43,568 nucleotides of DNA from Azospirillaceae bacterium (lineage in GTDB: Bacteria; Pseudomonadota; Alphaproteobacteria; Azospirillales; Azospirillaceae): assembly GCA_028277115.1 (NCBI GenBank), contig JANQHG010000046.1, forward strand, positions 1-43,568. Reading direction: 5' to 3'. Made by a program: the position numbers and the translations under genes. Below are positions 26,947 through 35,600 of the stretch, one piece after another (position 1 is the stretch's first letter; each line of letters starts with the position of its first letter). The notes beneath the pieces are model-generated. The model was not told where the DNA came from, made no database searches, and saw only the letters and a program-made list of their open reading frames with translations.

Positions 26947-26960
26947 CCTGCCTCTGATCG

Positions 26961-26990
26961 ACCGACCCGGCGGTCCGCCGCCGGGTCGGT
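26961..26990 (+). terminator. Perfect 13-bp hairpin between the binding-protein gene and livF
   Basis: ACCGACCCGGCGG (26961-26973) and CCGCCGGGTCGGT (26978-26990) pair fully around TCCG, 14 bases after the stop codon. It has no strong T tract. In transport operons such a stem often protects the binding-protein message or partly terminates, giving excess binding protein over ATPase; that role is inference here. Confidence 0.6.
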
Positions 26991-27032
26991 GCGCCGCCTT
27001 TCCTTGAAAATGCCCGTCGGGACGCATTGGAC

Positions 27033-27881
<849 letters not shown>

Positions 27882-27906
27882 TCCGGCCCGTGCCAGACCA
27901 GACGAG

Positions 27907-27956
27907 ACCCCGACCTCAAGACCCCGACCCCAAACCCCGACCCCAAACCCCGACCC
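27907..27956 (+). repeat. 13-bp tandem array ending at a start codon
   Basis: The unit ACCCCGACCCCAA occurs at 27921-27933 and 27934-27946 exactly, as a partial copy at 27947-27956, and as a degenerate copy at 27907-27920. The last base touches the ATG of the PaaK-like gene at 27957, leaving that gene with a C-rich leader and no visible Shine-Dalgarno sequence. Confidence 0.8.
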
Positions 27957-29198
27957 ATGACGACCGATCGGCATTTCGACGCGGCGGAGACCCGCGATCC
28001 CGAGGCCCGCGAGGCGGCGTTGATGGCGGCGCTGTCCGACCAGATCGCGCGCGCGATCGCGGGCAGCGCGGCTTGGCGCGCGGCGCTCGGCGGGATTGAC
28101 CCGGCCGAGATCACCGGCCGCGCCGCGCTGGCGCGCCTGCCGGTGACCCGCAAGGCCGAGTTGGCCGAGCGCCAGGCGACAACCCCGCCGTTCGGCGGTC
28201 TGACGGTCACCGCCCCGTCGGCACTCGCACGCGTGTTCGCGTCACCCGGCGGCATCTTCGAGCCCGAGGCGCGGCGCGGCGACTATTGGAAGACCGCGCG
28301 CTGCCTGTTCGCCGCCGGGGTGCGGCCGGGCGATCTGGTGATCAACTGCTTTTCCTATCACCTGACCCCGGCGGGTTCGATGTTCGAGACCGGGGCCCAC
28401 CGGCTCGGCTGCCCGGTGTTTCCGGCCGGCACCGGCAATTCCGAGGCGCAAGCGCATGCGATCGCGCAGTTGCGCCCGGCCGCCTTTGTCGGCACCCCGG
28501 ATTATCTGAAGGTCCTGCTCGACAAGGGCGACGCGCTCGGCCTCGACGTCTCGTCGGTCCGCTGCGGCCATGTCACCGGCGGCGCGTTCCTGCCCGACGT
28601 CCAGGCGGTCTATCGCGACCGCGGGATCGACGTCTACCAGGGCTACGGCACGGCGGACGTCGGGATGATCGCGTATGAGACCTCGGCGCGCGCGGGCTTG
28701 GTGATCAACGAAGACGTGATCGTCGAGATCGTGCGTCCCGGCACCGGCGACCCGGTGCCCGACGGCGAGGTCGGCGAGGTCGTGGTCACCCCGATCAACC
28801 CCGACTACCCGCTGGTTCGCTTTGCCACCGGTGATTTGTCGGCGTTCCTGCCCGACGGCGCCAGCCCGTGCGGACGAACCAACCGGCGGATCACGGGCTG
28901 GATGGGCCGGGCCGACCAGACCACCAAGGTCAAGGGCATGTTCGTCCACCCAAGCCAGGTCGCCGCGGTGCTGGCGCGCCACCCCGGGGTCGGCCGCGGC
29001 CGCTTGGTGGTCGATCGCGACGGCGCCGCCGACCGGATGACGCTCAAGGTCGAGGCGACCGAGGACGCGGGTCTTGCGTCCGTGCTGACCGACGCGCTGA
29101 CCGCGGTGACCAACCTGCGCGGCACGGTGGAACTGGTGCCGCCCAACTCGCTGCCCAACGACGGCAAGGTGATCGACGATCAGCGGGTCTACGACTGA
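27957..29198 (+). CDS. PaaK-like phenylacetate-CoA ligase family protein, atypical
   Basis: Member of the adenylate-forming superfamily nearest to phenylacetate-CoA ligases. The 413-residue product (PaaK is about 430-440) keeps the C-terminal half: QGYGTADVGMIAYE in the place of YGxTE, PLVRFATGD, and DQTTKVKGMFVHP. The N-terminal P-loop SSGTTG of PaaK is absent; at that place it reads FASPGGIFEPEA followed by YWKTARCLFAAG. This form is known beside liv-type operons. Whether it makes acyl-CoA or another product is uncertain. It is the last gene of the operon and its end overlaps the glycosyltransferase 3' end by ten bases. Confidence 0.82.
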   Translation: MTTDRHFDAAETRDPEAREAALMAALSDQIARAIAGSAAWRAALGGIDPAEITGRAALARLPVTRKAELAERQATTPPFGGLTVTAPSALARVFASPGGIFEPEARRGDYWKTARCLFAAGVRPGDLVINCFSYHLTPAGSMFETGAHRLGCPVFPAGTGNSEAQAHAIAQLRPAAFVGTPDYLKVLLDKGDALGLDVSSVRCGHVTGGAFLPDVQAVYRDRGIDVYQGYGTADVGMIAYETSARAGLVINEDVIVEIVRPGTGDPVPDGEVGEVVVTPINPDYPLVRFATGDLSAFLPDGASPCGRTNRRITGWMGRADQTTKVKGMFVHPSQVAAVLARHPGVGRGRLVVDRDGAADRMTLKVEATEDAGLASVLTDALTAVTNLRGTVELVPPNSLPNDGKVIDDQRVYD

Positions 29199-29977
29199 CC
29201 CGATCCCCACCGCCGGTCCCTGAGCGCGAATCGGACCACCAAGCTGACGCGGCCGGCGTGACACCACAGCCTGAACAGGGCGCGGGTGACCGGAAACAGC
29301 GCGCCGGTCAGACCGGTCGGGCGGAGTTTTTGGAATCTCGCCGCATCGATCAGCGAGTCGAATCGCTGATCTTGTTGGAACGGCGACGGCAGAAAATAGT
29401 AAAGGTTAAGTTTGGAATACCAGGCGAACGCCAACAAAGCGTCGATTGGGACCCAAATCCGTTCAGTCAATTGAACCAAGCGGTGCGCGGCCGCCCGCGA
29501 GACCAGATAGGCATGGGCGCCCCCCGGCACCTCGATCAATCGCGACAAATGGTGGTTTTTTCCGATCGCCGCGACTTTCCACCTTTTTTTGGACCGCATT
29601 ATCTTTTCTGAAGAACAGAACCGAACCAGATCGAAATCGATGCCTGAGCCGGCAAGGCCACGCGCAATGTTGATCGCATCTGGTTCAAACGAGATATCAT
29701 CTTCAAGAATAAGACCATAGTCAAGGTCTTGTCTCACGATTTCCTGGTAGACTTTGCGGTGGGCCAAGAAACAGCCGATTTCTCCCATAGTCATGTCTTG
29801 ACCAAAGAACAGCTGCCGCCGACGTGGGGCGTAGGACGGCGGATAATCTCCCAGGGTGGCGCCATCGACGCCTTCGACAAACTCGAAGGTTTCGCCGGCC
29901 TGGGCCATTTGGGCGCGGACATTTTCCTGGCGGGTGTGTGCACACGGCAGGGTGATCACGAAAATACCTGTCTTCAT
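29189..29977 (-). CDS. Glycosyltransferase family 25 (LPS glycosyltransferase type)
   Basis: Sugar transferase of the LOS/LPS modifying type. The ATG at 29977 gives 262 residues starting MKTGIFVITL; the frame is open further upstream, but that part is the dispersed repeat and non-coding sequence. Motifs: GEIGCFLAHRKVY (65-77, matching the ExGCxLSH region) and LEDD (91-94), the metal and nucleotide-sugar site. The ribosome site is weak (AAGG about 18 bases upstream). Third positions between about 29380 and 29780 are noticeably richer in A/T than neighbouring genes, suggesting horizontal transfer or relaxed codon selection. It is convergent with the PaaK-like gene and transcribed alone. Confidence 0.87.
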   Translation of the reverse strand: MKTGIFVITLPCAHTRQENVRAQMAQAGETFEFVEGVDGATLGDYPPSYAPRRRQLFFGQDMTMGEIGCFLAHRKVYQEIVRQDLDYGLILEDDISFEPDAINIARGLAGSGIDFDLVRFCSSEKIMRSKKRWKVAAIGKNHHLSRLIEVPGGAHAYLVSRAAAHRLVQLTERIWVPIDALLAFAWYSKLNLYYFLPSPFQQDQRFDSLIDAARFQKLRPTGLTGALFPVTRALFRLWCHAGRVSLVVRFALRDRRWGSGQS

Positions 29978-30162
29978 CGAACACTCATTCGCCTTGGAAA
30001 CGGAACGGCACGGCCGGTCCAACTGCCCGGCGGAGACCCGACGATGCACACCGCGTGGGACGGTCTTGGCATCAGAATACGGAAGATACCTTCCGGATAC
30101 GGCGGGTATTACGAAATCCGGTTGAACCGTTCCGTTTGGTCGGAGCGCGCCGGTCGGTCGGG

Positions 30163-30307
30163 GCCGCACAGCTGAACCGCCGATGTTGGGGCGATCGGCC
30201 CCCACCGGCGATGCAAACAGGCAGACCGTGCCGGCCGATCGCCCCAACCTACCGGATCGGTGAACAGCTTCCTCAGGCATGGATAATCGGAACCAAACAA
30301 CCGGATT
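30163..30307 (-). repeat. Dispersed hairpin element, copy B
   Basis: Reverse-strand copy of the element at 13263-13386. It has inverted arms GTTGGGGCGATCGGCC (30185-30200) and GGCCGATCGCCCCAAC (30233-30248), 16 bp and perfect, the same centre with few changes, and the same end blocks. Compared with copy A it has about 24 extra bases (roughly 30263-30286) between the arm side and the GGTTCCG-type block. It lies about 190 bases upstream of the glycosyltransferase start. Confidence 0.85.
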
Positions 30308-30405
30308 TTGTATAGCGCCGCGCTACACGTCCTGCCGGTCGCACTGCATCGAGCGGCCTCGCCGTGCCGCGCCCGTTGAACCCGTCCGCCGCGCGGGGCA
30401 GCCCG

Positions 30406-30455
30406 GCTATCGCTAGTGATAGCATGCCGATAGCTCACGGCAGCGCCATGATAGC
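30406..30455. promoter_or_regulatory. Phased GATAGC repeats, possible protein-binding cluster
   Basis: GCTATC at 30406-30411 and GATAGC at 30418-30423 form an inverted pair around GCTAGT; two more direct GATAGC copies begin at 30429 and 30450, that is 11 and 21 bases further on, about one and two helical turns. The stretch is in a 261-base gap between the repeat element and the tetR 3' end. I see no gene in this gap. Confidence 0.4.
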
Positions 30456-30568
30456 AAGGTGATATCAGACTGACGCGCTGCGACGCCGGCGGGTCGCCGT
30501 TTAAACGCCGATCGAGATGGTGCCGACGTGGCCGCCGAGCATGGCCGGCAAAGACGGCGGGATCACCG

Positions 30569-31222
30569 TCACCGGTTTCCCGGGTGGCGGTAGGCGCGCA
30601 GGAAGGTGTCGACCGCGGCATCGGCGGCGGCGGTGATCTCGGCCGCGGTCGGGGGGGTGTCGAGGCCGAACACGACCCGGTGAAACAAGGGCGCCTTCGT
30701 CAGTTCCATCAACTGGTGCGCCGCGAGCTCCGGGTCGGTGATCGCGAGCAGGCCGGCCTCGGCGACCTCGGACAGATAAGCGGCGACCCGGCGGATGCCG
30801 AGCGCGGGCCCGGCCTCGTAGAACACCCGCCCAAGCTCCGGGAACCGTTGGGACTCCCCGACCGCGGTCCGGTACACCTGCTGGGCAAACGGCGAAAGAA
30901 TGAACGGGACGAAGGTGCGGGCGAACCGGCGCAGGCTCGCCGCGACGTCTTCCGGCGTGCTGCGTTCGATCACGAACAACTTGCGCGCGTTGGCCGCGCA
31001 CACCTGGCGGATCATCGCGACGAACAAAGCGCGCTTGTCCGGAAAGTAATTGTACATGGTGCCCTTCGACACCCCGGCGGCGCGCGCGATTTCGTCGACA
31101 CTCGCGCCCTCAAAACCGGCCTCGAGGAACACCCGCCGCGCCCCGTCCAAAATCTGCTGACACTTCGGCGACGGGTCCGTCGTCGTCGGCGCCTCGGCCG
31201 TCGCATGGTCCGGCGGTGCCAC
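30569..31222 (-). CDS. TetR family transcriptional regulator
   Basis: Dimeric repressor with an N-terminal helix-turn-helix and a ligand-binding C-terminal domain. The 217-residue product has QQILDGARRVFLEAGFEGAS, then IARAAGVSKGTMYNYFPDK (the recognition helix region, about 43-62), typical of TetR proteins; the C-terminal half resembles the AefR-like type. It is divergent from an RND adaptor/pump pair, the classic layout for a local repressor of efflux. Two related palindromes lie between them, so it probably represses both its own gene and the pump, with release by a toxic ligand of unknown nature. Confidence 0.93.
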   Translation of the reverse strand: MAPPDHATAEAPTTTDPSPKCQQILDGARRVFLEAGFEGASVDEIARAAGVSKGTMYNYFPDKRALFVAMIRQVCAANARKLFVIERSTPEDVAASLRRFARTFVPFILSPFAQQVYRTAVGESQRFPELGRVFYEAGPALGIRRVAAYLSEVAEAGLLAITDPELAAHQLMELTKAPLFHRVVFGLDTPPTAAEITAAADAAVDTFLRAYRHPGNR

Positions 31223-31253
31223 CGTCCGCTCCCCCCTTCCCTGGGTAAAAAAA

Positions 31254-31274
31254 CGAACCGAACGGTTCTGTCAG
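31254..31274. promoter_or_regulatory. TetR operator, proximal to tetR (imperfect)
   Basis: Left half CGAACCGAAC and right half GTTCTGTCAG around one G: three mismatches from the perfect copy centred 61 bases away at 31325. It overlaps the expected transcription start of tetR, fitting autorepression. Confidence 0.6.
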
Positions 31275-31279
31275 CCTTG

Positions 31280-31308
31280 AGTTTAGGCCGGTGCCTCCTC
31301 ATGTTCAA
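31280..31308 (-). promoter_or_regulatory. Candidate tetR promoter
   Basis: On the minus strand TTGAAC (31308-31303) and TAAACT (31285-31280) are spaced by 17 bases, between the two operators. On the plus strand TTGAGT (31277-31282) could be the -35 of the efflux genes, with a poor -10, so the divergent promoters probably overlap. Confidence 0.4.
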
Positions 31309-31314
31309 GCGTGT

Positions 31315-31335
31315 CTGACCGAACGGTTCGGTCAG
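31315..31335. promoter_or_regulatory. TetR operator, perfect 21-bp palindrome
   Basis: Arms CTGACCGAAC and GTTCGGTCAG pair perfectly around one central G. The core ACCGAACGGTT is shared with the imperfect copy at 31254-31274. Spacing of the centres is 61 bases, close to six helical turns, allowing two dimers on one face of the DNA. Confidence 0.7.
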
Positions 31336-31473
31336 CGCCGGCCCCGCCTTTCCCTCCGATCGGTGGTCGGCGTCGCCGACCGTTCGGGAGGGGCCCGGGC
31401 GGTGCGGCGGCGCCGTCCGGGTCGGTTTCGTCTGGTGTCCCTTGCTCTTGTTCCTGGCGATCGGGAGGCATCG

Positions 31474-32580
31474 ATGCGCCCAGTTATCGCGATCACCCTC
31501 TGCGCGGCGGCGGCGCTCGGCGGCTGCGGCAACGACCGTGTGGTGCCGCCGTCGTTGCCGCGGCCGATCGCCTGGGCCACGGTCGCGCCGGCCGCCACCG
31601 GCACCACCCGCACGCTCACCGGCGTGGTGCGGGCGAGCACCCGCGCCGCCCTCAGCTTCGAAGTCTCCGGCCGGATCGACGAGATCGCGGTCGATATCGG
31701 CAGCCGCTTTGCCGCCGGCGACCTGCTCGCCCGGCTCGACGCCCGCACCTTCGAACTCGCGCTCGCCGAACGCGAAAGCGCGCTCGCCGAGGCCGAGGCC
31801 GAGGCCGCCGAAGCCATGAGCGAGTTCGAGCGCCAACGCGCGCTCCACCGCGACGGCTGGGCTTCGGGTGCCCGCTACGACCGCGCGGTCGCGGCGCTCG
31901 AAACCGCCAAGAGCCGGGTCCAACGTCTGGGCGCTGCACTCGAGATCGCGCGCGAGGACTTGGCCGACACCAAACTGGTCGCGCCGTACGACGGCGCGGT
32001 CGCGCGCCGGCGCGCCGAGCCGTCGCAGCAGATCGCGGCCGGCACCCCGGTGCTCGACATCCAAGGCGTCGAGGGCGGGCTCGAGGTCGTCGTCTCGACC
32101 CCCGAGACCCTGATCGATCGGCTCGCGGTCGGCGCACCGGCCCGGGTCACCCTGCCGGCGCTGGGCGGCGGTGCGCTGGCCGGAGTGATCGCCGAAATCG
32201 GCGCCGAGGCGACCGCCGGCAACGCCTTCCCGGTCACCGTCACCCTGCCGGAGTCGCCCGCCACCGTGCGCGCCGGCATGACCGCCGAGGTCGGCGTCAC
32301 CCTTGACAGCGCGCCCGACAGCGGTCCTCTCGTCGAAATCCCGGTCACCGCGCTGCGCGCCGGCCACGGGCCGACCGACCAGGTCGCGTTCGTCTATCAC
32401 CCCGACAGCGGCACCGTGCGTCGGCGGACGATCGAAATCGCCGACCTCGCCAGCGACCGGGCGCTGGTCGCCGACGGTCTGACGCCGGGCGAGGTGGTCG
32501 CGACCGCCGGGCTCGCCTTCCTGAGCGACGGTCAGGCGGTGAGCCTGCTCGGCCACGGACCCGCCCGTTACAACCCTTGA
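31474..32580 (+). CDS. RND efflux periplasmic adaptor (membrane fusion lipoprotein)
   Basis: Links an inner-membrane RND pump to an outer-membrane channel. The ATG at 31474 has GGGAGG upstream and gives 368 residues. The N-terminus has a lipoprotein signal with lipobox LGGC, so Cys18 would be lipidated. Then come the barrel/lipoyl segment (SFEVSGRIDEIAVDIGSRF), an alpha-helical hairpin (about 85-160, heptad-like, rich in A, E and R), the second lipoyl half (LVAPYDGAVARRRAEP) and the beta-barrel part. It is directly followed by the pump gene. No outer-membrane channel gene is nearby. Confidence 0.93.
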   Translation: MRPVIAITLCAAAALGGCGNDRVVPPSLPRPIAWATVAPAATGTTRTLTGVVRASTRAALSFEVSGRIDEIAVDIGSRFAAGDLLARLDARTFELALAERESALAEAEAEAAEAMSEFERQRALHRDGWASGARYDRAVAALETAKSRVQRLGAALEIAREDLADTKLVAPYDGAVARRRAEPSQQIAAGTPVLDIQGVEGGLEVVVSTPETLIDRLAVGAPARVTLPALGGGALAGVIAEIGAEATAGNAFPVTVTLPESPATVRAGMTAEVGVTLDSAPDSGPLVEIPVTALRAGHGPTDQVAFVYHPDSGTVRRRTIEIADLASDRALVADGLTPGEVVATAGLAFLSDGQAVSLLGHGPARYNP

Positions 32581-32648
32581 AAAGCCCGGTCGCGCGACCG
32601 GGTCCGGTCCCCGTGCGCGACACCCCCGCCCCCTGCCGAGTGACCGCC

Positions 32649-35600
32649 ATGTCGTTCAGCGAACACGCCTTTCACCACCGGCCGGTGGTGTTGATGATCG
32701 TGGCCGTGTTGATGGTCTATGGCGCGGTCAGCTATCTGAAGCTGCCGGCGCGCGAGGACCCCGCGATCACGATCCGGGAGGCAGTGGTCACCACCCTCTA
32801 CCCCGGTCTGTCGGCCGAGCGAGTCGAGCGCCTGATCACCAAAACCCTGGAAGAGGCGATCCGCCGGGTGCCTGAGGTCGAGGCGATCACCTCGACCTCG
32901 CTCGCCGGGCGCTCGACCATCCATGTCGAAATCCACGATGTCTTCTTCGACCTCGATCAGATTTGGGACGAGGTGCGCGAGGAGATTGCGACCGCCACCG
33001 CCGACCTGCCCGCCGGCGCGAGCCAACCCGAGCTCAACGACGATTTCGGCGACGTCGCGGTGGTGACCGCGGCCTTGACCGCCGACGGCTTTGCCATGCG
33101 CGACATGGCCGATATTGCTCAACACATCCGCGACACCCTCTACACGGTCGCGGGCACCCAGCGGGTCGACCTGCTCGGGGTGCAGGACGAGCGCATCTTC
33201 ATCGAGATCGAAAACGCCCGGATCGCCGAGCTCGGAATCACCCCCGACCGGCTGATCGGCGATCTCGAGACCCAAAACGTGATCCGTCCCGGCGGCACGA
33301 TCGACACCGGTGAGCGCGATTTCCTGATCGAGCCGACCGGCAACTTCGAAAGTGTCGCCGAGCTCGAGGAAACGCTGATCCGGGTGCCGGACAGCGGCGA
33401 CCTGGTGCCGCTGCGCGATCTCGCCCGGGTCAGCCGCGCCACCATCGACCCACCGGAGCGCCGCGCCTACCACAACGGCGTGCCCGCGATCATCATCGCG
33501 GTCGCGATGCGCGACGACGTCCGGGTGCTCGACTATGCACCGCGGGTGCGCGCGCTGCTCGCCGCGCTCGAGGCGACCTTGCCGGTCGGCTACCGGCTCG
33601 AGATCGTGACCGACCAGTCAGACCAGGTCGCAACCGCGGTCTACGGCGTCAGCGCAAGCGTGCTCCAGACCCTCGCGATCGTGTGCGCGGTGGTGGTCCT
33701 GTTCCTGGGCCTGCGCACCGGCCTGATCGTCGGGTCGATCGTGCCCGCGGTGATGCTGGTCACGCTCGCGGTGATGGGGTTCACCGAAATGCCGCTCGAG
33801 CGGATGAGCCTCGCCACCCTGGTGATCGCGCTCGGGCTCCTGGTCGACAACGGCATCGTGATCGCCGAGGACTTCAAGCGCCGGCTCGAAGACGGCGAGG
33901 ACCGCGCAAGCGCGCTCGGCGCCTCGGGGCGCGAGCTGGCGCTGCCGCTGTTGTCTTCGACCCTGACCACGATCTTGGTGTTCCTGCCGCTGATGCTGGC
34001 CGAGCACGTCGCGGGCGAGTACACTCGGGCGATCTCTTTGGTGATCTTGATCTCGCTTTTGACCTCGTGGCTGGTCGCGATCACGGTCACCCCGACCCTG
34101 TGCCACGCCTTCATCCGCATCAAGCCGCGTAGCGCGGGCGCGCGCGGCGGGCCATCACAACGCTTGTTCGATGCGCTGACCACCGGCTACACGGCCCTGC
34201 TGCGCCGGTTGCTGCGCCGGCGCAGGCTGTTCATCGCCCTGGTCCTGGCCCTTTTGGTCGGTGGGGTGGCGGGGATCGCGCATGCGCCCAAACGGTTCTT
34301 CCCGGACTCCGACCGAACGCAGGTGCTGGTCTATATCGATCTGCCGGCCGGGGTGTCGAGCCGGACCACCGACGCGACGCTGAGACGGGTGTTCGCGGCG
34401 CTCGACCAGCCGGGTCGCTTGGCCCATGTCACCGGGCACGCCGCGTACATCGGCTTCGGCGGCCCGCGGTTCGTCTTGTCGCTCACCCCGGTCGACCCGG
34501 CGCCGAACCGCGCATTCATGGTGCTCGACGTCGATACCCTGGCCCATATGGACGCGACGATCGCGGAGCTGCGGGCCCTGTTGCGCGAGGAGTTCCCCGA
34601 GCTGTCGGCCCGGGCCGCGCGGATGTTCCTGGGGCCGTCGGACTCGGGCGTGATCGAGGTCCAGGTGCGCGGGCCCGACGCCGACTACATCTACGCGATG
34701 GCCGACCGGGTGGTGGCGGCGCTGGCGGCGGTGCCGGGGACGATCGATCTGCGCCACGACTGGGAGAACCGGATTTCCCGGCTCAAAGTCGAGGTCGACC
34801 AGGCCCGGGCCCGCCGCGCCGGGGTGTCGTCGCGCGACGTCGCGACCGCGATGGCGGCCTATCTGTCCGGCCGCCAAGTCACCGAGTTCCGCGAGGGCGA
34901 CGATATCTTCCCCGTGATGGTGCGTGCGGTCGCGGACGAACGCGGCGACCTCGAACGGCTGCGCAGCCTGACCGTGTTCCCGGCCGGCGGTGGTGAGCCG
35001 GTGCCGCTGATGCAGGTCGCCGAGCTGCGCCTGGTCAACGATTTCGCCGCGATCGCGCGCGAGGATTTGGTGCGCACGGTCACGGTCGAGGCGCGCAACA
35101 CCCACCTCACCGCCGAGGATATGGTGCCGCTGATCACCCCGGCGCTGGACGCGTTGCGCGCGGAACTGCCGCCCGGCTATGAGATCGTGTTCGATGGCGT
35201 GGTGACCAAATCGGCCGAGGGCCGCGCCGCGCTCTCTGCCAACCTTCCGTTGTGCATCGCCTTGATGCTGGTGCTCTTGGTCGCGCAGTTCAACGGCTAT
35301 GCGCGGCCGGCGATCATCGTTGCCACGATCCCGCCGCTCTTGATCGGCGCCTCGCTCGGGCTGACGCTGTCGGGCGCCAACTTCGGCTTCATGCCGATCC
35401 TCGGCATCTATGCGTTGGCGGGGATCGTGGTCAACAACGCGATCGTCCTGATCGACCGGATCGATCTTGAGCGCGCGCTGCCGGGCGCCGATCCTCACGA
35501 GGCGGTGATCCGCGCGGCGGCACGCCGCCTGCGCCCGATCCTGATGACCACGGTCACCACGATCTTCGGCCTGTCACCGCTGATCATCGGGCGCGACCCG

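Noticed and set aside
30080-30095. Short inverted repeat CGGAAG/CTTCCG upstream of the glycosyltransferase as an operator
   Set aside because: Arms of six bases around four bases are expected by chance in a region of this size and nothing else supports it.
29978-30280. Extending the glycosyltransferase N-terminus through the open upstream frame
   Set aside because: The extra 101 residues translate the dispersed repeat and non-coding DNA; the family start MKTGIFVITL is at 29977.
31012-32556. A 514-residue minus-strand frame that appears to extend the TetR N-terminus
   Set aside because: It joins a shifted frame of tetR with antisense of the adaptor gene. The TetR frame ending at 30569 is the one with a proper helix-turn-helix.
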